DNA of 64,000 nt, from assembly GCF_000691805.2 (NCBI RefSeq), contig NZ_DF820490.1:63375-127374 (forward strand), given 5' to 3'. This document shows, in pieces, positions 12,632 to 20,826 of the stretch. The translations under genes were made by a program, and so were the position numbers. The stretch comes from Weissella oryzae SG25 (GTDB taxonomy: Bacteria; Bacillota; Bacilli; Lactobacillales; Lactobacillaceae). The notes beneath the pieces are model-generated. The model ran no database searches and had not been told where the DNA came from. It saw only the letters and a list, made by a program, of their open reading frames with translations. Each line of letters begins with the position of its first letter. Positions within the stretch are counted from its first letter, which is position 1.

Positions 12632-14644
12632 ATGATTGATCGCCATAATGATCAACACTATGAAGTCCATTCAAAATATGAGCCAACGGGGGATCAGCCC
12701 GAAGCAATCCGTCAATTAGTTCAAGGACTGAACGACGGTGAAAAAGAACAAATCTTATTAGGCGCAACTGGAACTGGTAAGACCTTTACAATTTCTAATG
12801 TAATTGCACAGGCCAATAAACCAGTGTTAGTTCTATCACATAATAAAACTTTGGCTGGCCAGCTCTATGGTGAATTTAAAGAGTTTTTCCCTGACAATGC
12901 TGTGGAATACTTTGTCTCCTACTATGACTATTATCAGCCAGAAGCCTATGTACCATCATCTGACACGTACATTGAAAAGGATTCATCAATCAATGATGAA
13001 ATTGATAAGTTACGTAATTCAGCAACTGCTTCACTTTTGGCACGTAATGATGTAATCGTTGTTGCGTCCGTATCGTCAATCTTTGGATTGGGTGACCCAA
13101 ACCAATATAATGACCATGTCATTAACATTCGGCTTGGTGACACCTTAGAGCGGAATGATTTGATGCGCCGGTTGGTTGATATTCAATTCCAAAGGAATGA
13201 TATTGATTTTCAACGTGGGCGTTTTCGCGTCCGTGGGGACATTTTAGAAGTGTTCCCAGCTTCATCTGATGCAAAAGCGATTCGGATTGAATTTTTTGGT
13301 GATGAGGTTGACCGAATTCGTGAGGTTGATTCGCTAACTGGTGAAATTACGGCGGAACTGGACCTAGCAACAATTTTCCCTGCAACCCATTTTATGACTA
13401 ATGATAAAATTCGTGAACGTGCTTTAAAGACCATTCAGGCTGAGTTAGATACGCAGTTAAAGGTCTTTGAAGATGAAGGGAAATTATTGGAAGCCCAGCG
13501 CCTAAAGCAGCGGACCGAATATGACATCGAGATGATTCGCGAGATGGGCTTTACTTCCGGAATTGAAAACTATTCTCGGCACATGGATGGCCGGCAACCC
13601 GGTGAACCACCATTTACCTTACTAGACTTCTTCCCTGATGATTTCTTGATTGTTGTCGATGAGTCCCACGTAACCATGCCACAAGTCCGGGGGATGTATA
13701 ATGGTGATAAGGCGCGTAAGGAAACACTAATTGACTATGGCTTCCGTTTGCCATCGGCTTTAGATAATCGACCATTAAGGCTAGAGGAGTTTGAAGAGCA
13801 TGTTAATCAAGTCATCTATATGTCTGCCACACCAGGGGATTATGAAACGGCCCGTGTGCCAGACAAAGATGTTGCCCAGCAAATCATACGGCCGACCGGA
13901 CTATTAGATCCCGAAGTGGAAGTACGACCAGTTATGGGGCAGATTGATGACTTGTTAGGTGAGATTAATGAACGGGTTGCTCGTGAAGAACGGGTCTTTG
14001 TCACAACGCTGACTAAGAAAATGGCTGAAGATTTAACAGATTATCTAGAAGATGTCGGTGTTAAGGTTAAATATCTACATTCTGACATTAAAACTCTTGA
14101 ACGAACTGAGATAATTCGTGACTTACGTTTAGGTAAATTCGATGTTTTGGTCGGAATTAATTTGTTACGTGAGGGAATTGATGTACCAGAAGTTTCCCTA
14201 GTAGCTATCTTGGATGCGGATAAGGAAGGTTTCTTGCGTAACACCCGTTCCTTAATTCAAACAATTGGGCGGGCTGCGCGTAATGAAAATGGGCATGTTA
14301 TCATGTATGCAGACCGGCAGACTGATTCAATGCAACGAGCAATGGATGAAACGGCTCGTCGGCGGGCAATCCAAATTGCTTACAATGAAGAACATGGCAT
14401 TACGCCACATACAATTAAAAAAGATATTCGTGAGTTGATTTCGGTTAGTCATGCCGTTGATAGCAGCGACAAGGACCTTAGCTTTACTGAAACGGCCTTT
14501 AAGGATATGGCTCGTGACGATCAAAATGCCATGATTGCTAACCTTGAAGATCAAATGCGGGCCGCTGCTAAGCGCCTTGACTTTGAGGAAGCCGCTAGCT
14601 TACGTGATACGGTTTTGGAGCTTAAATTACAACTTGGTGAATAA
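12632..14644 (+). CDS. uvrB: Excinuclease ABC subunit B (UvrB)
   Basis: Full-length UvrB (670 residues), the damage-verifying helicase-like subunit of nucleotide excision repair. Walker A GATGTGKT (about 43), the beta-hairpin region [34 protein letters not shown], the helicase motif [37 protein letters not shown], and a C-terminal UVR coiled-coil motif (about 630-665) that binds UvrC/UvrA are all present. A terminator follows directly, so uvrA, which often comes next in related bacteria, is not here. Confidence 0.97.
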   Translation: MIDRHNDQHYEVHSKYEPTGDQPEAIRQLVQGLNDGEKEQILLGATGTGKTFTISNVIAQANKPVLVLSHNKTLAGQLYGEFKEFFPDNAVEYFVSYYDYYQPEAYVPSSDTYIEKDSSINDEIDKLRNSATASLLARNDVIVVASVSSIFGLGDPNQYNDHVINIRLGDTLERNDLMRRLVDIQFQRNDIDFQRGRFRVRGDILEVFPASSDAKAIRIEFFGDEVDRIREVDSLTGEITAELDLATIFPATHFMTNDKIRERALKTIQAELDTQLKVFEDEGKLLEAQRLKQRTEYDIEMIREMGFTSGIENYSRHMDGRQPGEPPFTLLDFFPDDFLIVVDESHVTMPQVRGMYNGDKARKETLIDYGFRLPSALDNRPLRLEEFEEHVNQVIYMSATPGDYETARVPDKDVAQQIIRPTGLLDPEVEVRPVMGQIDDLLGEINERVAREERVFVTTLTKKMAEDLTDYLEDVGVKVKYLHSDIKTLERTEIIRDLRLGKFDVLVGINLLREGIDVPEVSLVAILDADKEGFLRNTRSLIQTIGRAARNENGHVIMYADRQTDSMQRAMDETARRRAIQIAYNEEHGITPHTIKKDIRELISVSHAVDSSDKDLSFTETAFKDMARDDQNAMIANLEDQMRAAAKRLDFEEAASLRDTVLELKLQLGE

Positions 14645-14651
14645 GTAAATT

Positions 14652-14688
14652 AATGGTTCAGAATTGTTAAAATTCTGGACCATTTTTA
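14652..14688 (+). terminator. uvrB terminator
   Basis: AATGGTTCAGAATT pairs with AATTCTGGACCATT around a short loop, followed by T residues. Confidence 0.88.
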
Positions 14689-14755
14689 ATTACCTGAAAA
14701 AACGCCTTCTTATCAAACAAATTTTATGCTACACTTGAAAGCATTGTCACAATAA

Positions 14756-14793
14756 CGAGGTTCATCTACCATCCCTCGGAAAAAAACTAGGAG
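14756..14793 (+). promoter_or_regulatory. preQ1-I riboswitch controlling queT translation
   Basis: The class I preQ1 aptamer layout is seen: P1 CGAGG (14756-14760) with CCTCG (14774-14778), a TTCATCTACCATC loop containing the CTAC element, and an A-rich tail (14780-14786) running into ACTAGGAG. TAG at 14788-14790 can pair with loop CTA (14766-14768), tying up the start of the AGGAG ribosome site of queT seven bases before its ATG. This fits ligand-dependent translation control. An extended -10, TGCTACACT (14727-14735), lies about 20 bases upstream. Confidence 0.9.
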
Positions 14794-14800
14794 TACTACC

Positions 14801-15304
14801 ATGGAAAAACAAAATATCCAACACACCTCAAAAACCCGTCAGCTAGCTTTGATTGCAGTTGTTGCAGCCTTTTATGTTGTTGTTACAACGCTAATCAAGC
14901 CACTTTCTTACGGGGCAATTCAGTTTCGCGTTTCGGAAGCTTTAAATCATCTGGTAGTTTTCAATAAGCGCTATATCTGGGCCCTTACGATTGGGGTCTT
15001 TATTGCTAATATGTCATCGAGCTTAGGCCCAATTGATATGGTTGTGGGAACACTGGGCACATTAGTGATGACCACTATGACCTATTTTGCGACTAAGCAT
15101 GTTAAGTCAGTGAAGGTTAAACTACTAATTTCGGTTCTAATTGATACGGCGATGATGTGGGTTGTAGCTGCTGAATTATACTATGTCTTGAAGGCACCAT
15201 TTTGGATAACCTTTGGCACAGTCGCAATTGGCGAATTTGTAGCACTTGTATTGGGAGCAATTCTCCTTTATTACGTAAATAAGTATATTGACTTAACAGC
15301 ATAA
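14801..15304 (+). CDS. queT: QueT family queuosine precursor transporter
   Basis: A 167-residue membrane protein with about five to six hydrophobic segments and the QueT (DUF988) signatures RVSEALNHLVVFNKRYIWALTIGVFIANM and SSLGPIDMVVGTLGT. QueT acts as the substrate-binding S component of ECF-type vitamin transporters and imports preQ1 or queuine for tRNA modification; the shared energising module is not in this window. Control by a preQ1-I riboswitch directly upstream strongly supports the assignment. The next gene starts one base after its stop. Confidence 0.94.
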   Translation: MEKQNIQHTSKTRQLALIAVVAAFYVVVTTLIKPLSYGAIQFRVSEALNHLVVFNKRYIWALTIGVFIANMSSSLGPIDMVVGTLGTLVMTTMTYFATKHVKSVKVKLLISVLIDTAMMWVVAAELYYVLKAPFWITFGTVAIGEFVALVLGAILLYYVNKYIDLTA

Positions 15305-15305
15305 T

Positions 15306-16037
15306 ATGATTACACAAAATTATCAAAATCAAACAATTTTAATTACTGGTGCCGCCTCAGGCATCGGGGCGGCACAGCTAAATAGTTATCTAGCTTTAGG
15401 AGCTAAGGTAATTGCTTTAGATAAAGCGCCAATTGAAACGATAAATGAACGTTTATTTAGTTATGAAATTAATTTAGCGAATGAAGAACAGTTAAGTCAA
15501 TGGTTACTTGATCATCAGGCTTTGTTGTCTGACGTTGACATCTTCTTAAGCACAGCCGGTGTTCTGGATGCTTTTAAACCAGCCTTGGCAACCAACTATC
15601 AAGCAATTAAAGCGAATTTACAAATCAATTTATTAGCACCGATTCAAATTAGTGAATACCTGCTACCAATTTTGCAGCAGCGTCACGGGCAAATTGTCTT
15701 TATGGCTTCAATCGCCGGCCAAATTGCTGGCGGTGGTGGTGCTGCCTATACAACAGCTAAACACGGTTTGATTGGCTGGATGCGCCAATTAGCTTTAGAC
15801 TATGCAAAATCAGTGCGAATTAATGCCATTGCACCGGGTGCTATTGATACCCCGATGAATGCGGCTGATTTTGCCGGTGATGGTGCAATGGCCAAAGCGG
15901 TTGCAGCAGAGACCCCTGTTGGCCGTTGGGCTCAAGCGAGTGAAGTTGCGAATTTAACCCTTTATCTAACTAGTCCTGAAGCTAGTTATATGCAAGGGCA
16001 GGTCATCAACTTAGATGGTGGTTGGACCATTAAATAA
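15306..16037 (+). CDS. Short-chain dehydrogenase/reductase (FabG-like)
   Basis: A 243-residue classical SDR: the cofactor site TGAASGIGAAQ (about 13-23), the STAGVLD segment in place of NNAG, catalytic Ser in MASIAG, the YTTAK catalytic pair (about 148-152) and the C-terminal MQGQVINLDGGW. It should be a NAD(P)H-dependent oxidoreductase; annotation pipelines often call such proteins 3-oxoacyl-ACP reductase, but substrate is not evident. It starts one base after queT without a clear ribosome site, implying translational coupling and shared preQ1 control. A link to queuosine metabolism is possible but unsupported by sequence. Confidence 0.85.
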   Translation: MITQNYQNQTILITGAASGIGAAQLNSYLALGAKVIALDKAPIETINERLFSYEINLANEEQLSQWLLDHQALLSDVDIFLSTAGVLDAFKPALATNYQAIKANLQINLLAPIQISEYLLPILQQRHGQIVFMASIAGQIAGGGGAAYTTAKHGLIGWMRQLALDYAKSVRINAIAPGAIDTPMNAADFAGDGAMAKAVAAETPVGRWAQASEVANLTLYLTSPEASYMQGQVINLDGGWTIK

Positions 16038-16049
16038 GCTAAAACAGTT

Positions 16050-16083
16050 AGTCAGTCTATATTCAAGTAGGCTGGCTTTTTCT
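16050..16083 (+). terminator. Terminator after the queT-SDR operon
   Basis: AGTCAGTCTA pairs with TAGGCTGGCT (two G-U pairs) and is followed by TTTTTC. Confidence 0.8.
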
Positions 16084-16196
16084 TGCGATAAAAAGCCGGG
16101 TTCTTTCATAAAAAGTTCGTTTAATGCCTCTAAAATATTAACTACAGATTGAATAAATGATTCTTAGGCATAGTATATTGAGAGGCTGGTAAAATA

Positions 16197-16526
16197 ATGA
16201 AGCAATCCCAAAGTAGACTTAGAATTATCTTGATTAGATCATATAAAGCATTATGGCTAGGCATTGCTGCTAGCCTAATTGTCGCTTTTTTAACCTTAGT
16301 GACTAGTAAAATACATGCGGCCAATGTTGAGCAACTGGCCGAGCATCATGGTATGTTAACTATCCAGACTCAAGTTGGCGGGAACCCACTCTTGAATTTA
16401 TTGGTTTTAGCTACGATGCTAATTGCTGGTTGGTTGATTTATCGTAACCGACGCCTTAAAAAGGTGCGCGTAAAGGTAGATAAAAATCACCAGGCATCAA
16501 ATCGCGACCAAGTTAAGAAGTATTAA
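16197..16526 (+). CDS. Small two-span membrane protein, unknown function
   Basis: Not recognised. The 109-residue product has a basic N-terminus, a first hydrophobic segment (about 18-37), a short outside loop of about 30 residues (ANVEQLAEHHGMLTIQTQVGGNP), a second hydrophobic segment (about 65-82) and a very basic cytoplasmic tail (RNRRLKKVRVKVDKNHQ). GAGAGG lies upstream of ATG 16197. It is monocistronic and ends at a long hairpin. The topology, both ends inside, follows from the positive-inside rule. Confidence 0.65.
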   Translation: MKQSQSRLRIILIRSYKALWLGIAASLIVAFLTLVTSKIHAANVEQLAEHHGMLTIQTQVGGNPLLNLLVLATMLIAGWLIYRNRRLKKVRVKVDKNHQASNRDQVKKY

Positions 16527-16583
16527 TGGCTCCGTTAGCAGACTCTTACTAACTTATTTGTAGTTTTAATGTTTAAAAAAGTT

Positions 16584-16650
16584 ATCAGGTAAAAATTATG
16601 ACCGTACTAAGTATTAGCTGAACTGGCCATAATTTTTACCTGATTTTTTT
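16584..16650 (+). terminator. Long-armed terminator hairpin
   Basis: Two perfect 17-base arms, ATCAGGTAAAAATTATG (16584-16600) and its complement (16628-16644), flank a 27-base loop; seven T follow. It can end the 16197 gene transcript. Confidence 0.8.
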
Positions 16651-16733
16651 ATGTTTTTACAATACTTTGCAATCATTTTTGGGAAATAATAATATTTAAG
16701 TATTTAATAGATATTTTTATTTTCGAAATATCC

Positions 16734-16762
16734 TTGGTTTAATATCTAGAAAAATATATAAT
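16734..16762 (+). promoter_or_regulatory. Promoter of the beta-helix adhesin gene
   Basis: TTGGTT (16734-16739), a 17-bp spacer and TATAAT (16757-16762). Just upstream at 16701-16713 is TATTTAATAGATA, an element repeated before the other large surface protein gene (47562-47574). Confidence 0.6.
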
Positions 16763-16880
16763 TATCATAGTTAAAACCAATTTTGTTGGTATAACAGCTC
16801 AAGGTTAGGGCGGTTAGTCAATTCAAGCTAATGCTTGTGGCAGCGAAATGGATGTTTTAGGAATAGGGAGCAAATTGCTA

Positions 16881-19445
16881 ATGGGACAAATTAATCAAAA
16901 GAGCCGGAACTACCGGATGTACAAAGATGGCAAACATTGGACTTATGCTTATGGCTTGCTACCATTTTTAGTCGGTGGTGCGGTAGCATTGTTGACGCAA
17001 GTTGGCCCTGTGTCAGCCGATTCAACTGTGAATGTAAAAGCAAATAGTTCAGCCACTACCAGCACTGGCGCAATTAGCCTTGATTCAGCGAGCCAAGTTC
17101 TGCTGTCATCAGCAAGTGCTAGTCCGTCAGATAGTTCAAACCAGGCCACTAGTAGTAGTGATGTGGCAGCCAGTTCACTTGCAGCAGATAGCACGGCTGC
17201 ACTTTCAAGTAGCGATACGGCAACTAGTGTCAGCGCTACCGATAGTTCTATGGCTAGTTCAAACAGTAGCGCTAGCAGTGATAGTAGTGTTAGCAACAGT
17301 GTAGCTACAAGTTTGACCAGTGCTAGCTCCATTAAACATATGGCAATGTTAGCCGCAACGCCAGTCAATCAGACGGTTTCGGTTAACAGTTGGGATGAAA
17401 TGAAGGCGGCTATAGCCGCTGCGCCAACTGACGGTAGCTTGTACACAATTGAAGTTGATGGGGTCATTGACAGTTTTGATGGTTCCAATTGGGTGACTTT
17501 CTTTGATGTTCCAGCGGGCTCTAACATCTTATTGACCGCGGGAACCCCCGATGCGGAACTTGCCGATGGTTCGCGGATGGGCTTTGTATTGTATGATAAC
17601 GCAACCCTGACCATTAATGATTTGACGATTGATCAGACTGGTGGGCAGAGTGGCTTATATTACGGTACGTTTTCCGCTGTTGGTGATACAAACAACACAA
17701 CGGTTAATTTAACTGGCTCAACCAAAATTATTGGTAATGGTAATCTACCATTATTTGGTCAAGGACAAGCTTATGATATGACAACCGGATTGCCTATTAC
17801 CGTGTCAACAATTAATACGGTTAATATGTCCGGTGATGCCACTATCACTAATTTCGGCTACGCATATCTAGATAATGAAAGTGGCACAAGCACTGATACT
17901 TTGAATATGGCCGATAACGCTCAAATTATTAATAGCACTTATGCTGCGGTTTATGCTTATGGTGGCGGCGGCAAGACGATGGATATTAACATGACAGGCA
18001 ATGCCGCCATGAATAATAATGCCAGCGCGATTGCGGGTATCTCAAATATTAATCTTAATGGTGGGTATTTCTCTGGCAACAAACAAAGTGTTATTGAAGC
18101 CGACGGTTCAGCTAATTTAACAGTGACCGGAGCAACCTTTGAAAACAATCAAAATACAAGTAGTGCGCCAATTCTCTTACAAATAAGTGGTGGGTCAGCA
18201 AGTATTACAAACTCAACCTTTATCAACAATTCAGGTAACTCAGCTGGAGCAATTATTATGCAGGGAAGCCCTGCAACTCCCTTAAACATAAGTAACTCAA
18301 CTTTCACGGGTAATACATCGACTGCCGGTGTTGGTGCTGTGGCCATCAACGTCGGGACTAATGCGGTCTTTGACAATGATACTTTTACTGGCAATGTTGG
18401 TGGTAATAGCGGAAATAGCGCCGGTGCCATTTATGCTACTTTAGGCAGTTTACAGGTAAGCAATTCAACTTTCACCAATAATAGTGATAGCCAAAATGGT
18501 GGCGCAATCAATATTAATTATCAAGTTTATACTGATACCAGCCTTATCCCTGTTACATTTACAAATGACACTTTTGACGGTAATACCGCCAGTGGCAATG
18601 GTGGTGCCGTGGCGATTAGTACAGCAGTCACTGCGGCAACCCCAGGGGTTACACCCGTAGTATTTCAAGCTGATAGCTTTACTAACAACGTGGCGGGCCA
18701 AAATGGTGGTGCTATTGGCTTTACCAACATGGGTACAACGATTGCCAATACCGTTGATGATAATGCGAACGCCTACTTAACAAATGTTTTGTTCCCAGCA
18801 ACCTTAGTGAAGACAAGTGGCACAACCTTCACTAACAACACTGCCAGCACCCTAACCCAATTTGCCAGTGCTGACCAAGATCTCCTTAGTAACTTAGCGG
18901 GTGTAACTGCTAATACAGTTACGCCGGTTGCCTACAATAATTATGCTATTCAGTATTATGGTGATCAGTTGACGGCTATCCCAGTTACTTTTAATAGTAA
19001 TGGTGGTTCAACCATTGATGGGGTAACTTCTTACCTAGGTGGTCTAATTCAGCAAACAGTCGTACCGACCAAGGCGGGCTATACTTTCGTTGGTTGGTAT
19101 AGCGATTCAGCCCTAACGCAACCTTGGAGCTTAGCAACTAGCACGATTCCAAGTGACTTTGCTGGTGCAAGTTTTGCTCTATACGCAAAGTGGGCGCCAG
19201 TTTCAACTGGGGGTAGCGAAGAAAATCCTACGATAACAAGTCCTGCGCAAGGTGGCGGTTCAAACGCCAACAATGTAGCTGGCACTTCGATGACTAATCA
19301 TTTGCCTGCATTGAGTCAAACCAGTGGACTAGCAAATAATAAAATACAGGGTGCTTTGCCTGAAACCGCTGAACAAGCGGGAATCACTGAAATATTAGGT
19401 CTAATCAGCCTAATGTCAGCCATAACTTTGTATCGGCGTAAATAA
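16881..19445 (+). CDS. KxYKxGKxW-signal surface adhesin with beta-helix and InlB-like repeat
   Basis: 854 residues. The N-terminus carries RMYKDGKHW (12-20), matching the KxYKxGKxW signal found on proteins of the accessory SecA2 route, then a signal peptide core, a Ser/Ala-rich stretch (about 45-150) likely to be glycosylated, and a long Asn/Gly-rich beta-helix with repeated FxNN...GGA motifs (for example FTNNSDSQNGGAI and FDGNTASGNGGAV). Near the end is one InlB B-type repeat (VTFNSNGGST to FALYAKW), and then LPETAEQ, a hydrophobic span and YRRK, a sortase signal of LPxTxE form. ATG 16881 is chosen because AGGGAG precedes it and KxYKxGKxW proteins start close to the motif. Cell-wall-attached adhesin is inferred. 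Confidence 0.88.
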   Translation: MGQINQKSRNYRMYKDGKHWTYAYGLLPFLVGGAVALLTQVGPVSADSTVNVKANSSATTSTGAISLDSASQVLLSSASASPSDSSNQATSSSDVAASSLAADSTAALSSSDTATSVSATDSSMASSNSSASSDSSVSNSVATSLTSASSIKHMAMLAATPVNQTVSVNSWDEMKAAIAAAPTDGSLYTIEVDGVIDSFDGSNWVTFFDVPAGSNILLTAGTPDAELADGSRMGFVLYDNATLTINDLTIDQTGGQSGLYYGTFSAVGDTNNTTVNLTGSTKIIGNGNLPLFGQGQAYDMTTGLPITVSTINTVNMSGDATITNFGYAYLDNESGTSTDTLNMADNAQIINSTYAAVYAYGGGGKTMDINMTGNAAMNNNASAIAGISNINLNGGYFSGNKQSVIEADGSANLTVTGATFENNQNTSSAPILLQISGGSASITNSTFINNSGNSAGAIIMQGSPATPLNISNSTFTGNTSTAGVGAVAINVGTNAVFDNDTFTGNVGGNSGNSAGAIYATLGSLQVSNSTFTNNSDSQNGGAININYQVYTDTSLIPVTFTNDTFDGNTASGNGGAVAISTAVTAATPGVTPVVFQADSFTNNVAGQNGGAIGFTNMGTTIANTVDDNANAYLTNVLFPATLVKTSGTTFTNNTASTLTQFASADQDLLSNLAGVTANTVTPVAYNNYAIQYYGDQLTAIPVTFNSNGGSTIDGVTSYLGGLIQQTVVPTKAGYTFVGWYSDSALTQPWSLATSTIPSDFAGASFALYAKWAPVSTGGSEENPTITSPAQGGGSNANNVAGTSMTNHLPALSQTSGLANNKIQGALPETAEQAGITEILGLISLMSAITLYRRK

Positions 19446-19458
19446 GCTTAAACTAAGT

Positions 19459-19490
19459 AAGGTAGTAACAAAAAGTTACTACCTTTTTTT
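19459..19490 (+). terminator. Adhesin gene terminator
   Basis: AAGGTAGTAAC and GTTACTACCTT form a perfect 11-bp stem with a five-A loop, followed by seven T. Confidence 0.92.
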
Positions 19491-19848
19491 GTTACAGCCT
19501 AAATTAAGCGTAGAAAATTCACTCTCCTAGGCGCCCATAATCAAAGAGATAGTAAAAGCTAAATACTATAAAGTTAATTTTAATAGCACAAGTAATTATT
19601 AATTGGTATACCTTGAAGAATATTGGTTAATCTTTGCTTAGTGCTTATATATAAATAAATACCTGACCTAATTTTAATTTGGTCTAGTTAGACATTTAGA
19701 TCGAAAACCAATTCTGAAAAAAATTAATGTAAAATATTTTGTATAGTGGTATAACAAATATATCTAGGAGGGGCTATTGTTTTTTATATAGATATTTAGA
19801 GTTTAGTATTTATGCTCATTAGAAAACGTGGTTTAAACAGGTCTGCAA
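19491..19848. other. Intergenic region before the DUF915-dlt operon
   Basis: No gene supported. The region is AT-rich and should carry the dlt operon promoter; TATAGT (about 19742) and GTATAAC (19750) are candidate -10 elements without a clear -35. An AGGAGGGG (19767-19774) is followed only by a TTG with four codons. AAAACCAATTCTG (19703-19715) resembles AAAACCAATTTTG before the adhesin gene (16772-16784). Confidence 0.4.
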
Positions 19849-20685
19849 ATGAAAAAAGGAATTTTAATTTCAGTATTATTAGTTATTTTATTTCTACTGA
19901 GCGGGATAATTTTTTTCTATTTTAGTCGACCAAAGGTTAATAAAGAGGTGGTGATTTATCCGACGGTTTTTGTTACTGGTTCTGGCGGATCAATTACGGA
20001 TATGCAACCAATAATGAACGCATTCACAAACAGTAAGCAAGCAAATCTTAAAGAGAATCTAGATTTTACCTTAAAAGAAGATGGTACTTTGGCAGTTAAG
20101 GGTTCATTTAAATCAACTAATCACCATCCTGTCGTTGGTTTTGGTATGACAAAGGGTACCGAAAATAGTCAAACCTATCAAAAAGGGTTAGTCCAAGTTA
20201 TGGCGTATTTAAAACAACATTACCAGGTGGGGTATGTAAATTTTGTTGGCTTTTCATCAGGTGGGGCTGGTGTATTACGTTACTTAATTACCGATAGCAA
20301 AAATCATAATTACCCACCCGTTAATAAATTTGTTTCTTTATCGGGACAATATAACAAAGGTACTGCTCAGATAAATCAAGATTATTTAGCTGTTTTAAAC
20401 AACGGACCACAACTAAAAACGACAGAGTATCAATATTGGCAAAATAATTATCAAAAGATTGATTCAGGAGTCAAAGTTGCTTTTCTAACATCAAATTATG
20501 ATGCTAAAAAAGAAACAGATGGGGCGGTTCCCTGGACTGACACCTTTTCGCCATATAACCTATTAAAGAAAAACGGTAATTCTGTAGATTATTATATCTT
20601 TAAAGGCGCTAATTTATCTCATGGTAATGTGCCAAAAAATACGGCGGCGATTAAATATATAAAGGATTTTATTTATGAGAAATAA
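19849..20685 (+). CDS. Membrane-anchored alpha/beta hydrolase, DUF915 type
   Basis: 278 residues with an N-terminal signal anchor (about 4-25) and an extracellular alpha/beta-hydrolase domain. The nucleophile elbow is GFSSGG (Ser about 136), an oxyanion region TGSGGSITDMQP follows the first strand, and a late His sits in ANLSHGNVP. The layout matches DUF915 hydrolases of lactobacilli and listeria, whose substrates are unknown. Its last 11 bases overlap dltX, so it is translated from the same transcript as the dlt genes, which hints at a role in teichoic-acid or lipid processing at the outer membrane face (inference). The ribosome site before ATG 19849 is weak. Confidence 0.8.
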   Translation: MKKGILISVLLVILFLLSGIIFFYFSRPKVNKEVVIYPTVFVTGSGGSITDMQPIMNAFTNSKQANLKENLDFTLKEDGTLAVKGSFKSTNHHPVVGFGMTKGTENSQTYQKGLVQVMAYLKQHYQVGYVNFVGFSSGGAGVLRYLITDSKNHNYPPVNKFVSLSGQYNKGTAQINQDYLAVLNNGPQLKTTEYQYWQNNYQKIDSGVKVAFLTSNYDAKKETDGAVPWTDTFSPYNLLKKNGNSVDYYIFKGANLSHGNVPKNTAAIKYIKDFIYEK

Positions 20686-20803
20686 AGAAGCAATGCGCTT
20701 CATCGCATTAACAATTTTTTACACAGTTATTCTGTTATTACTAATATATTTTTATTCTTACGATATTGCTGGGCCTGCCCACTTTATCTATAATGAATTT
20801 TAA
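20675..20803 (+). CDS. dltX: DltX, small membrane protein of the D-alanylation pathway
   Basis: A 42-residue protein: short N-terminal helix, one membrane segment (about 9-29, FIALTIFYTVILLLLIYFY), then the C-terminal block ending FIYNEF, which is the conserved signature of DltX. In this pathway DltX participates in passing D-alanine outward to teichoic acids with DltB, DltC and DltD. It starts inside the end of the upstream hydrolase gene and sits 23 bases before the dltA start. Confidence 0.92.
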   Translation: MRNKEAMRFIALTIFYTVILLLLIYFYSYDIAGPAHFIYNEF

Positions 20804-20826
20804 AATCTGAGAGGGAATTGAAAAAG

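Noticed and set aside
19767-19792. Small gene after AGGAGGGG upstream of the DUF915 hydrolase
   Set aside because: The only nearby start (TTG) opens four codons before a stop.
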